From Plectrocnemia conspersa (taxonomy: Eukaryota > Arthropoda > Insecta > Trichoptera > Polycentropodidae): DNA of 64,000 nucleotides. Each line of letters begins with the position of its first letter. The first letter of the stretch is position 1. Under the pieces are notes generated by a model. It had not been told where the DNA came from. It saw only the letters and a program-made list of their open reading frames with translations, and ran no database searches. Positions 34,033 through 45,749 of this stretch are shown here, piece by piece. The translations under genes and the position numbers were made by a program. The DNA is taken from positions 1,736,001-1,800,000 of the forward strand of contig VTFK01000003.1 of the NCBI GenBank assembly GCA_009617715.1. Reading direction: 5' to 3'.

Positions 34033-34227
34033 TGTTGGTGACGGGTGGCAATTAAACACAGATTGAGCTGCTGTAGTAATATTTTATTAAAGTATATAAA
34101 AAGTTACATGGTGTTTATACTTTGGAACGGGGCACGAGCCTTCAACGCGCGCAGCGGGCCGAGGGCCGCCAGGCGAGAGAAAAACCGTCACGCCAGTGTT
34201 ACTGGAGTGCCGCCAAGTTTTTGCCAT
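34033..34227 (-). mobile_element. LTR-like repeat (copy 4 of 4)
   Basis: From TGTTGGTGACGGGTGGCAAT through GAGCTGCTGTAGTAATATTT, a GC-rich stretch, CCGTCACGCCAGTGTTAC and GTGCCGCCAAGTTTTTGCCA. On the minus strand it starts TGGCAAAAAC, has TATAAAC, AATAAA, and ends CACCAACA, which fits an LTR with TG...CA ends. About 260 bases separate it from copy 3. There is no recognisable primer-binding site next to it. Confidence 0.5.
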
Positions 34228-34534
34228 AATACCTATCTATATCTAAATATAAATATAAATAGATGTATGTTTTATTTTAAGTAATTCGATTTATTTTGTT
34301 AATATTATTACTTGTAAAGAAAAAATGTAAAAAAAACATTTGTATTTTATTGCGAACGTTTATTAATTTTTAATTTGCAACTAATTATATATAGATAGTC
34401 GAAAAAGGTAATGTTTGACATAACAAAGGTTGTAAAAAAATTTGTAGTGCGGCAACACTCAAGTGTCAGCTGAGTAGGTCCCGTGACGGCCGTTCAATAG
34501 TCGACTAGGCGGATCTCTATCTTGTTGTAACAAG

Positions 34535-35170
34535 ATGATGAGAATGAGCGCTCGGTACTGCGTGGGCGGCAGCCTGGTGGCGGGATTGAGCACGGTGGCC
34601 ACCCTGGTGGTTCTCTTTCACGTGCTCACGGGGCGCGGCGAGCGCGTATCCCTAGCTTGGTTCCTCGCAGGCGCCTCGCCTTACATGTGGGCCTGCCTGG
34701 GCATCGCCCTCGCCGTGGCCCTGTCCGTGGTGGGCGCGGCCGCCGGCATCCACACCACCGGCACCAGCATCATCGGCGGCGGCGTCAAGGCGCCTCGCAT
34801 CAAGACCAAGAATCTCATCTCGGTCATCTTCTGCGAGGCCGTCGCCATCTACGGCTTGATCACGGCTATCGTGCTCTCAGGCCTGCTCGAAGAGTTCGAC
34901 ATCAACACCGACGACGCGGCTATCCTCCAGTCCAACTTCATGGCCGGCTACTTGATGTTCGCCTCGGGACTGGCCGTCGGATCGGTGAATCTGTTCTGCG
35001 GCATGGCCGTCGGAATAGTAGGATCGGGCGCCGCCCTAGCCGACGCCGCCAACTCGGCCCTCTTCGTCAAGATCCTCATAGTGGAGATCTTCGGTTCGGC
35101 CATCGGTCTGTTCGGCCTCATCGTCGGCATTTACATCACGTCCAAAGTGAAAATGGGCAACAAAGTTTAA
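34535..35170 (+). CDS. VhaPPA1-1: V-type ATPase proteolipid subunit c''
   Basis: Membrane proteolipid of the V0 rotor that carries protons in vacuolar/endosomal ATPase (21-kDa subunit, ATP6V0B/Vma16 type). The frame is uninterrupted and encodes 211 residues, the usual length. Five hydrophobic segments lie at about 9-31, 49-72, 94-117, 134-163 and 174-205. The segment with [14 protein letters not shown] places the proton-carrying Glu at 101, after the family motif [20 protein letters not shown]. Two further ATGs (codons 2 and 4) could serve as start. The gene has no intron and third positions are almost all G or C, sharply unlike the neighbours. An old retrocopy or strong codon selection could explain this. 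High GC also opens long false frames on both strands. Confidence 0.95.
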   Translation: MMRMSARYCVGGSLVAGLSTVATLVVLFHVLTGRGERVSLAWFLAGASPYMWACLGIALAVALSVVGAAAGIHTTGTSIIGGGVKAPRIKTKNLISVIFCEAVAIYGLITAIVLSGLLEEFDINTDDAAILQSNFMAGYLMFASGLAVGSVNLFCGMAVGIVGSGAALADAANSALFVKILIVEIFGSAIGLFGLIVGIYITSKVKMGNKV

Positions 35171-35766
35171 TCATTGACGATCGAGATCGTCTAATGTTTC
35201 AGTATTGTTTGTTTTCTCGCATCAAAAACGCAAATTTGAAAACATCTCACTTATTTGCTATTGTGATATTATGTTTCGTATGTACGTTTGTATGAATATG
35301 AACGACCAGCAAAACCTGTATCATGTATTTATTGACATTGTCATATTTCAGATTACATGTGTAAGATTTAAGCAAATCTTGGCATTTATCTATTGTTTAT
35401 AGCTTGTTATTATTGTTCTTCCTAGTTTAAAAGTATAACTATTAAACAGATTAATTAAAAGGGGCTAAGATCCAATGTACCATAAATATTGTACTATTAA
35501 GAAAAGCGTTAGATTTCAAAATCGCTCGAGTCTAAGATATTATATGCATCAATCTATAATAAATCGGTAAATTATTTATCACTTAGTCGTATTTGAAATC
35601 TAATGTCACATTATCATATCCTTAATATAATATATTCGAAATTCGGTAGTAAATAATATATCAACTGTATTACGTTTGACATTCCCCTAATTTATTTATA
35701 TCAATATAATCAATTTAATATATATTATAGTTTGTAGAGTTATATAGCGGTTTCATTGTGAACATT

Positions 35767-35772
35767 AATAAA
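35767..35772 (+). promoter_or_regulatory. Candidate poly(A) signal of V-ATPase c''
   Basis: AATAAA lies about 600 bases after the stop, in the context ACATTAATAAACAG. Earlier AT-rich near-matches exist, so the true cleavage site is uncertain. Confidence 0.4.
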
Positions 35773-36064
35773 CAGAAATTCTCATCGATTCGTGTTTTTT
35801 TTTTACTAACCTATACATTTCGCTATTTATTTTTTTAAATACATTATTAAATTATGTTTTTCTTAAAAAAAAATTATGTTTTGTAAAAAACATCATTAAA
35901 AGCAATTTCGCAATTCTTATCAACGAAAATCTTGTTTTTAGTACTCAAGGAAAACTTTATCAATTTATTGTCATTAAATCATTTCCAGACCTTTTTGTCT
36001 GAAACGTAAAAAACTAATAATGGAGAACATCAATCGTCAATACATTTTTTGCCAATGATTGTAA

Positions 36065-36311
36065 CTATATCTCTTGTAGTTTTAAATAAGTAGATAAATT
36101 AACGAATTGAGCCAAAAATGCAGAAGTAATATATGAAGCTTTTCGATTTTTTTTGAGCAATTTTCCAACACAATTTTGCCCTCTTGAAAGGATAACATCG
36201 AACAAAGGAGCATTGTCAAATAAAAGTGAAGTAGTCATTTCGGAATACCTGAGAATAAAGAGGACTATGCTCATAATAGCCACGCAGACTTTCGAAAGCC
36301 ATTTTGGTCCT
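36065..36311 (-). CDS. Candidate terminal exon, unknown membrane-like protein
   Basis: A minus-strand open segment of about 82 codons ends in TAG at 36065-36067. It is preceded by a convincing acceptor (TACTATTAAC branch-like sequence, then CCGTTTCTTACAG ending at 36312). The frame starts PKWLSKVCVAIMSIVLFILR, a possible membrane segment, and continues YSEMTTSLLFDNAPLFDVIL, SRGQNCVGKLLKKNRKASY, ITSAFLAQFVNLSTYLKLQEI. I do not recognise the family and found no upstream exon. It may belong to a gene whose other exons I missed, or be a retroposed or chance frame. Confidence 0.25.
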
Positions 36312-36404
36312 GTAAGAAACGGTTAATAGTAAATCGATTAGGTGTTGTATGTTTGTGTGTGTATGTACAAATGTCATCTGAATTTGTGATTTAACTCATT
36401 TGTG

Positions 36405-36590
36405 AACATCTTCCTTTTGTCTTTTTTTGTCATCCTTTAACAAAAATTATGAAGTGCTTTTTTAGCTCTCATAGCAATTTTATCGTTGTCCTCAAAAAAA
36501 TTCGGAAATGGTCTTTGAAGAAAAAAATCCGAAATAGCCTTTATATTTTTAGTGTCCTTTGATATTTCCAAATCTGGTCACCTTAGTTTT
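36405..36590. mobile_element. MITE fragment, GGTGACC-ended family
   Basis: Read in reverse, it begins GGTGACCAGATTTGGAAATA then AAAGGACACTAAAA and contains GAAATGGTCTTTGAAGAAAA on the + strand. The same order of phrases occurs in the longer copy at 47815-48122. The left terminus is less clear. It is non-coding. Confidence 0.5.
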
Positions 36591-37756
36591 TGTACCACGT
36601 TCCAGTGATATTCAAGAGTAAAGTTATTGTCAGTTTTCTTTTAAACTATTTTTGGTAATTATACTGGAATATTAAAAAATTCTAATCTAATATTATTTTA
36701 ATTTTCTTATCTCAAATAAATATTTTTGATTTCTTAAAACATCCCAAGTTTACTTTTAAGACAACAATAAAAAATATTTATATAAGCAATGAATGGTGAG
36801 TTACACTTACAAAAAAGTAATTAATAAAAAATATGTGCCCTTTGTGAAATTGTTCATTTAAAAATATATATTAATCTTATGTGCAGAAAATATGGAAACG
36901 AGTGCGAAGTGTGAAATACCCATTACAATGTTGATCAAAAACAATGACAATCATCTCATTAATATTTTGATGTTTAAATTTTATTTTGGTATTGTTTTAA
37001 CAGTTTTGTAAATATTATATATATATATTTTTATATATATATGTACATATTTTTATATATATAAATAGTTTTATGTGTAAATGTGCCATATTTTTAAATT
37101 ACTTTATAAAATTTAATAACAAAATTAACAGCATTAAGTATTTCGTTGTCTTTTATTATAGATAAAAATATAGCTCGGTTTTTTATGAGAATTGAGAGTT
37201 CCCAGGATTTCGGTTGCGGCCCGCCGACAAAATTTTTTTTTTTTTTTTATATTGACCATAATGTCATATTCACAATCAATAGAATAATTTGAAATACAAG
37301 GACAGTGGGGTATTTTTGATGGTTTTACTAAAGCTGGGACTGAAGTCGATGTTAGAAAATAACCCAATGTTTATTGACTTATGTTTTGATTTCCAGTCAT
37401 TGTAGAATGTCTATAATTTAACTTAAAATATTTCTTATAGCATTATTTACACTCACCTTATATTTTAAAATGTTGTCATTTAAAAATCTAATGAGAGATC
37501 ATGCAACAAAAGTTTACCACACCTTTCGATCCGTCTCTGATAATAAACTCTTATAATATACCATGCGTTCGGTTTATAGAGTATTAATTTTAAAATAAAT
37601 AGACACAATAAATTTATAAATATACATATATTACTTTCATAGAATACACGTTGTATAAAACACATCAAAGCCCCAAATGGTTACTTAACACATAATGCAT
37701 TGAACTGCAAGAAACCTCAACGAATTTAAGCGTTTAATGGTTCTTTTGTAAAATAT
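36591..37756. other. Intergenic, convergent V-ATPase and PLAA 3' region
   Basis: AT-rich with a TA-rich simple repeat at about 37015-37062 and a T run at 37230-37248. TTTATT at about 37369 would be a minus-strand AATAAA for PLAA. Minus-strand phrases such as GGPQPKSWELSILIKNRA near 37170-37230 are open but unassigned. Confidence 0.4.
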
Positions 37757-40700
37757 TTATAAAAGTTGCATGATTTGCTTTGCACATTTAATTACTTTTT
37801 GTTTGTTAGCGTCGCTGCCGCTTATTGGCATTTCGCTTAATTTTTGTATCTTGTTTGTGAAGAGATGATGCGAGACGATCATGCTGATCATGACTGGTTT
37901 AGTCGTTGTCGTTGCGACCAATGTTCCCATAGCCATTAAAGCTCTAAAATAATAAATCATTTAGTTTGTATAAAAAAATTATGCTATTAGTATTTATATT
38001 TTGTAAATTTTATTACATACCTGAATTGAGCTTCATTTTCAACAAGAGCAACTGCAAATTCTAAAATACTTTGACACAGGAATGTAGGATTGGAAGGTCC
38101 TAATGCAACTGCAAGATTCAGCAATAATGTAGCTAACGCGATCTGAAACATTTTTATACAACATAAATCATGCTGTTAATTTAATTTAAATAAATTTAAA
38201 TTACCTGTATGTTTTTATTCATGTCTTGATAACAGATTAACGTGTTTAAAATCATTTCATGATTATTCGAAACTGTTTTTTGACCATAAGAATGCGTAAA
38301 CGAGTTAGTCAAAGCTCTTATGGAACATAATTGATTAGCAATTGGAGAATCTGGAATTTTTATATTTTTATTTATAAATATCATTTCACAAATGAACGAT
38401 ATGATTCAATTAGAAATCTATTCACCTAATAATAAATTATCTAAAAATATCTTCATTAGTATTGCTTCATAATTTTCATCATTGAAAAATTCTTCATTGA
38501 CACATTTGCTTCTTATAGCTAATTTTAGAAGATCGAGAACAGGAAACAATAATTCTGAAAATAATACAAAGAGTTCGATTCAATAAATTCAGTATCTTAA
38601 TTTCATAAAAATAGTCAAACTACCTCTGGGCCATCCTAAAAGAGTCTTGAGCGTTTCTATAGCTCTACGATCTGAAAACGTCTATCAATCTCAAATTATT
38701 ATAAATATTCAATAATTTAGTAGTAATAAATAAGCGTTTATAACCTGATCTCCAAATTTAATAACATGGAGGAGGTCATCTTCTGAAACAACGCAGTTTG
38801 TATCTTCTACTTTTTTGTTGAATTCGATTAATTTACTTAAAATGGCCGCAGTGTTTGCTTGGTCGAACCTGAAAATAATTTTATTATTATACATTCTAAT
38901 TACATTGTACACAAATTTTAATACAAAGATAAAATAACTTTTATTTATTATTTTGAAAAAAATCTTTTAACAAAATACTGTTTTAAGATCAAACTAAAAT
39001 ATTAACCCTTTGAGGAGTATTGCTGTACATGTATGGTGGTCGATCTTTCAGTGTTTTAAAGTATCCCAGATAGTATATATATTTAAATATATAACTGAAG
39101 AAATAATACATAAAAATAAACATTAAAATTATATAATATTTTTTAAAATTTGAATTAATATAAATTATTTATATAGAAAATATTACCAATAAATTAAAAA
39201 TTATAAAATAAATTAACATAAAAAAAAAATTATATTAATTTTATAAAAAATATTAAAGACTTCTGTATTGATATAAAAAAAATCCCACAAAAACCGAATA
39301 ATATACGTATAAAAAACATATAAAATAGTTCTAACTCTTAGAACCCAATAAATTATGTTTTTTTACGTTCTCGTTTGAATAAAAGCTTTATGGATCAACT
39401 TTTGAGAGAAAATGTGTTTGATAAATAGTACGAGAACACCCAGAAATAGAAATCGCCAGACTTTCAAGAACAAAAATTATGCTAAAAAGGATTTTTCAGA
39501 TAGCAACACTGCTGTTCCTTCAAACAATTTTTTTTAATTGTGTATGGTAATTTAGATGTTAAAATTTCTATGCTATTATCACACTTAAAATAAAGTCCAT
39601 TGTCTCCATTCAAATGCGTAGCTTAGGGTTGTTAAGTTTAGCAGATAATAAAATTATATATGATAGGTCACATCGGTAAATACATGGGCAGATGCCGTTG
39701 TTTCCTGTACATAGGTCTACCAAAAAAGGGGTATGAATCTCCTTCAATCTAATTGGACATAATAAACCCTTTTACTATTCGTCAAAGCTGTCAGCATAAA
39801 TAATATAAAAAGGACATACATTATAAGAAAAAAATGAATAGCTGAAAGCTGCATGTTATTTTACATATAAAGCTAGTTATTCTATATTCACGGAAAAATC
39901 TTGTAGTGTTATTTACCTCAAATAATTCTTAAGTGGAAAATAATTTCCCGAGATTAAATTTTGCTTTTCCAATTGAGAAGAACTAGATGTTGTGTAACTA
40001 GATGATCCTGTGAACGGATCGGCGTTAGCATTGGCGGCAGTCCCGTTTGTGGTGCTTTTGATGCTACTTATTCCTGGGATATAACGTGTACCACCAGTAA
40101 ACGGATCCATGTAACCACTGTAAAATTGCAACATATTATTTACATGTTTAATAAGGGTTTTTTAAATGAAATTTTGCGAGACAATGGTCTAGTTGTCTAG
40201 TACAAAGTTTATTTTGTTTCTAAATTATATCTAACAGGACAATGTTTAATTTAGGTTTGAGAAATAATGAAAGACTGTTTCAATTGTGCAATTTACCTGT
40301 TAGTTTGAACTGGAGCATCACCCACTTTCGAATTTTTCACTATAAAATTGGCGACTTGTTCCAAGTAAGTTTGAGGTAGCATATTTCTAAAATCATTCAC
40401 AAAATTTATAACACGTCTATTAAAAAAATAAAATAAATCACCATACCTATGTATAAACGCTTGAGCAGCCGTCCAAGGGTCTTCATTTTTATTGTACGGC
40501 AATTTGAGTGCAGGTTTTCCGTCTTCAACATCGACACTGAACACGAAATCGTATTCCTTTCCTTCATATAAATGTTTTCCTTCGCTCGCCTTAGCCGATC
40601 CTAACACTTCTCCGACTTCGTTCCAGCTCTGCGTCTCATTGGTCCAAGAGTAACATTTAACTTTGTCTCCGGATCGCACTAATTTTGTTTGACCGTCTGA

Positions 40701-43700
40701 TTTGCCCGGTTCTAACAGCACTTCCGGACCGGGTAAACTAAAATAATTTCATTATGAGTCTATAAGTTTTTTAGAATATTTTATTTTAATCACAACACGT
40801 ACTCTGATACTTTATAGCCGCCTATCTCTTGTGTAGTAGCTTGATGATGTTTTTTGACGCAATCTTCAAAATAATGTAAAAGAGTCTCATCCGCTTGCCT
40901 TTGAGCGTCTACACTAAATACTCTTATAATACCGTCACTGCTACCTATAATTTTAGTATCAGCATAATGCATAGAGAACGATAAGTATTTTTCTTAAGAA
41001 TAGTTACCGGCAGCGATATCGCCATTTGGCAAAGCAGTAACACACCATGCAGATTGAGTGGGAAGCGTGATAGTGCATACGTTATCACCGTTCTTTGACC
41101 ACACTCTTAAAGTTGAATCTTCTCCGCAAGTCACAAAGGTTACATCATGTTTAATGTAAGGATTCATACAAATACTAAAAATTAAAAAAATATATATGTA
41201 AATACTCATTTGACTACTAAATATAAAACATTCTGTTTTACAAGACTTTAAAAGAATGACTAGAACTCACTCGTAAATATAATTTGTATGACCGTAAAAT
41301 GTATTCAAACATTCTCCGGTATTCGTCCATAGACGAATTGTTGCATCGTTTGAGACGCTCAAGAATGTCGCTTCACTTGCAACGCACATAGCCCTAACGC
41401 AATCGGTGTGTCCTGTCAAATTTTTAACTTTATTTCCTTTATTATCCCATAGCGTGAGAGTTTTGTCAGCCGATCCTGTGGCTATCAATCCATTTTCGAG
41501 CTCTATAATCGCCCAAACGACCGCTAAATGACCTTTAAATACTATGAGTGGTTTATCGGGCGTTTCGACCGACCAAAGGCATCCCGTAGTATCCCAGCTA
41601 GCACTGTAAAAGAGAAATACAGTTAGATGATTTTATAATATTTCTCATATAAAGCAAATTACCTTAAAAATGTTCCAGGTTTAATTCCTTTTGTAATATT
41701 ACAAACTGTGTTTTCATGCCCTTTTATTGTCAAAACAGGAAGTGATTCATTAATTAAGTAGCAGCATATGTTTTTATCGTTACTGCCCGTTACGATGAGC
41801 CCTTCTGGAAAACTCTTTGTGGGACCAAGGAAGCATATTGTGGCTACAAAATTGTTGTGACCTTTGTACGTTTGAACGTTGGTGAATTCTCTTATGCTGC
41901 AACAATTAAAATAATTTGTAATGTTGATATAAGAAATATAGTACCCAGAACATTTATTAAAAAAATAAACAACATATTTTTGATATAAGTGTGACTTTTA
42001 CTTGGGAATGTAAGAGTTGATAATAAGGTGGAAGAACTGCTTTCTCGAGTACATTCATTGACGTGACTCAGCTTACTTTGTGGAAAATAAAAATGGAAAA
42101 TATTTATATTCCCGCATTATCTGAGAAACCTTTTTTAATATAAATCAGTTGCATTATTTAGCAACTAGAATAAAGAAGCATGCTCGAAGATACTGCGCAT
42201 TATAGAAAGATATGCTGATGTAATCTGTAGTCTGCTTGAAATAGGACACCTAAATCGGTTGCCACATGTGGAATGAAGCACATTGTTTATCCACTTAATG
42301 AAAGGGACAAATATAGTTTTAGGGAGTGGTAAAATTATATATATATTTACTACAATAAGTAATGTTTAGAGTTTGAAGAAAGCTGCGCCATTTCGGAGGG
42401 ACTTGTAAAGTGCCATGTTTAGATTTTCGGAAGTCTGTGGCACTATCTGTTTCTGGGTGGGAATGTATAATTTTTTGACTAGTTACAAGATAAAATGTAC
42501 TAAAAATAAAGATACTGGAAGAAGAAAACAGAAAACAATAAGCAAGAAAATACGATTTATTGTGACAAATGGCTTGGAAAAAAAATGCGTTGGTTTGTAT
42601 GAAAATTTTGGCTGGAGATGGTATGAAACTGAGTAAATTAAAACAGCACATTGCAGCTATGCATTCTAAATGCATTGGTAAATGGCTCGTATTTTTCAGG
42701 TCAGAATTTTAGTACAGTTGTGGTCAGAATTATATTTATATTACATGTGTCAGAATTTATAACAGAAAAAAACATTTTTATTATTGTTTTTTTGTATTAG
42801 GTTAGGTTTTCTTGCATTTTTCGTTGCTTCTGTTTTATTTTAAACTATTATTATTTTTAAATTATGTAAACTATTAATATTTAAATTATGTAAATAAAAA
42901 CATAATAAAAAAACTGATTTTTTAATTACATTTATGTAAAAAAAAAAACCAGAGCATGAAATGGTTTAAAAGGTTAGAATATAAGCGGCCAGAATAAACA
43001 TTAGATGTGCAGAATTTATATTGATTGGTCGGAATTAATATAAATTCAGAATTTACATTAAATGCTAAGTACTATTTTTACAGATGGTCAGAATCATATT
43101 TTTCAGTTAGTATTTATATTATATGCTCTGTATTTTAGCCTCATAATAATACATGGAAATTATCAAGATGTTTTAGAGCCAACATATGCTTGCAACATTG
43201 TCAGATGTCAACACAAGTCAAATGTACTCTCTGTCGTTATTCCTGTTTCGTTCATTACTCTGAATACCTTCGCGTCCTACATACAATTAAATAAATACGT
43301 TACGAGTTATTCATGGGGTGTTCAATGTTCTGACTCACAGTTTTGGTGCAGGCGAGATATTTTATAAGATATTTCTAAAATAAATAATTTATATCATGAT
43401 CGTCCTTATGTTTATTCTGACTGTATGCTATTTTTATTCTAACCATTTGATATTTATTTGAATAATATAATCATGACCATTCATTATTTTAATTCTGATC
43501 GTCATATATTTTTATTCTAGCCATTTGATATTTATTCTGAATCAAAGTTAATATAAATTCTGACAATTTAATTTGTTATATAGTATTTTTTTCACAGAAA
43601 ATTAGAGCAGTTTATTAAACAAAGACGAATGTGAAAAAATAGCTTGTCCCATCATATAAAAGTTTCATACAGAATCGCAAAATGTAAAAAAAAAAACACA

Positions 43701-44464
43701 AGCTTGTTTTGCCAGCAGCTATTGATTTGGTTGAAATAATGTTTCGCTTATCATATGTAAAACAGATACTACTTACTGATAATACATTTATACTTTAAAA
43801 CATTTTAACAAAAATTATAAATTACATATAAAACAGTCATTTAAAAGCAAAGTTAAACGGAGAAATTGCGATTTCAACGATAAATTAAAATTTAATTTAA
43901 TTTTAACGATAAATAAAACTTACTTATTTAGTTTTTAAAATTGAGTGGTTTAAATTAATCAATGCAAGGACAAGTAAAAGAAATCGTAAAAATTTTAAAG
44001 CTATGGAAATGGCAAATTACAAAAAAAAAATTGGACGTTTCCAATTTTAAATGACTCTCTCCACCAGCAATTAATTAATGAATTATTTTATTAAATCAAG
44101 ATTTTTTTCTAGGAATTTATAAAGTTTGGAAATACATAAATCATTTATGTACTTAAACTTAGTAAACAAAATAAATTTTCAATATAGACAAAATTGTAAT
44201 TAAATATAAATGAAGTTAAAACTTGATTTAGTAATAATTGTATTGGAACGTTTACAGTAATTTATATTATTGCACAAGTCGTGATTAATCGTGACATAAA
44301 CAAATAAGCAAGTCATCCGTCTAACCCCTGAGGATGCCAAAGGCGCGCAGTCTTGTCCCTGAGGCTGATAGGATGCATCCTTCGGGCCCGATGGCCAGCG
44401 CTCTCACGTCCAAGGAATGAGCTAACAGCTCAGTAGACAAATGATAATTCCATTCCGACGTCAT
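37757..44464 (-). CDS. Plap: PLAA/Ufd3 (phospholipase A2-activating protein) orthologue
   Basis: Ubiquitin-binding cofactor of p97/VCP that acts in ubiquitin homeostasis and endolysosomal sorting. Fourteen minus-strand exons: 44464-44326, 41896-41663, 41603-41271, 41174-41008, 40944-40803, 40737-40447, 40386-40297, 40117-39917, 38868-38745, 38671-38624, 38554-38426, 38350-38205, 38142-38021, 37943-37757, for about 784 residues (human 795). Seven WD40-type repeats come first (ATGSADKTLTLWDNKG, GHTNYIY). A PFU domain follows (LVRSGDKVKCYSW, LYEGKEYDFVF, LPYN..EDPW). DPFTG repeats (MDPFTGGTRYIPG, DPFTGSSSY) link to a C-terminal PUL domain (FDQAN, ELLFPVLDLLKLAIR). Exon 1 needs one extra base near 44360 to read SASRDKTARLWHPQG, and the exon 9/10 junction also fails by one base. 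The start is the first ATG, in MTSEWNYHLS. Confidence 0.93.
42480..42682 (+). mobile_element. hAT-type BED zinc-finger fragment
   Basis: With one frame change the + strand reads IRFIVTNGLEKKCV then LVCMKILAGDGMKLSKLKQH followed by IAAMHSK. This matches the BED finger of ZBED-like hAT transposases (..C..C..VL.N..MKPSKL..H....H). The rest of the transposase is absent. It lies inside PLAA intron 1, antisense to the gene. Confidence 0.55.
42690..43570. repeat. Inverted array of TCAGAAT-type motifs (foldback-like)
   Basis: The left half (42690-43100) repeats GGTCAGAAT, GTCAGAATT, TTCAGAATT and similar at irregular intervals. The right half (43385-43560) repeats the complement (TATTCTGACTG, ATTCTGATCGTC, TATTCTAGCCATTTGATATT, AATTCTGACAATTT). 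TTATTTGAATAATATAATC-type AT runs lie between. This symmetry suggests a foldback element with subrepeats in its arms. The centre carries the block shared with 3810-3842. It lies in PLAA intron 1. Confidence 0.55.
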
Positions 44465-45749
44465 TGCACAATTTGCTCGTTGAACGCTGTCAAGCGATAC
44501 TCGCCGGCACAAGCTCAGCAGTTTGCTTAGCGAGTGTTGCCCGTGCGTAAAAATATTTATCGGATTAATAAAATTATTAAAACGTTTATTTTTGTGAACA
44601 ATTTAAATAATATAATTATTTTAAATTCATTATTCGTCTATAAAATAACGCAAAATAAAAATATATGAAACTTCAATTAGACTGATGAACAAAATGTGCA
44701 AACAACTGTTTTCAAACATATAACTAATTATCTTATTTTCTTTCTGATGATCACTTGATTTTATTTATTCAATATTGAACCTTATTTTTATAAATCTATT
44801 TTTACAATTTTTTTGTCAAATATAATTATATGTACCACAAATTTTATTTTAATTAACTTAACCATAGTAATTAACATGTTGTATTTTTTGATAATTCGGG
44901 GGGATTAGAATTTGTACAAAGTGCAAAGCAATAAAAAATATATATTTTAAAGCAGAAAAACCATTGTATTATATCATACTTTAACGCCGGCGGCTTATTG
45001 TTAAATTGTACTGTAAAAGATTATTGTACTAGCAACATTTATCAATGAACCTAGTTTTTTTATATTTTTCTTAAAAAAGAGATACTGACCTGTGAAGTGA
45101 ATTAACAGGCTACTTATTAATTAGTCGCTGGTGCTTAAAGGGTTAAAACTAGCAATTTATAAAGAAATATATTTAAATGTTTTGACAATCCTTACTATTT
45201 TCATATAGTAAAATAGCATTTTAAAAGTCTCTCAAATTGTTATTATGTTTATGTTTTCGCTTTTGTATCAATACAATATATTTTCATACAGAGTAAAATA
45301 CCCACTTTGCTCCGTGAAGAAAAACATAACACAAAGATGCATTTACAATTTAAGACAGTATAAATTATACGAACATATATTTACATTATTACAAATAAAT
45401 TAAATAAATTATGACTGCATTAGACGCTTCGCAAATTGTTTAATTGTGTATGTTTTGTCAAATATTTAAGTAATATGGATTGAATTTTTTTTGCTTTTTG
45501 ATAGTAAATAAAAAAACTTAAATTTTGCGCTGCGAAGCGATAACTTTATCTTTAATTAACGTTTGACTACATTTCTGACAAAAAATCTTCTAGATGTAAG
45601 AGAAAGATCCAATTTCAGTTTCCTAACATTTAAAAAAAATAAGAATATCTTCGGATTTTTTTATTAATCGAACATTTGATGTATTACATTAATTATAAAA
45701 ATTAATATTATTAAAATTATTATTATTATATAATAACAATTTTATTAAT
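44465..45749. other. PLAA upstream region, no gene seen
   Basis: A short balanced-composition stretch at 44465-44545 is the probable PLAA 5' UTR and promoter. Beyond it the DNA is AT-rich, with TTAAAGGGTTAAAAC near 45135 as a possible unpaired TTAA-type transposon end. Confidence 0.4.

Noticed and set aside
34657..35295. 212-codon + strand frame overlapping the V-ATPase gene
   Set aside because: Arg/His-rich shadow in the +2 register of the GC-rich V-ATPase gene, without any recognisable domain.
37134..37367. 77-codon minus-strand frame with a Lys run
   Set aside because: It crosses a poly(T) tract of the + strand and has no recognisable domain; the alternative register (GGPQPKSWEL...) was also unassignable.
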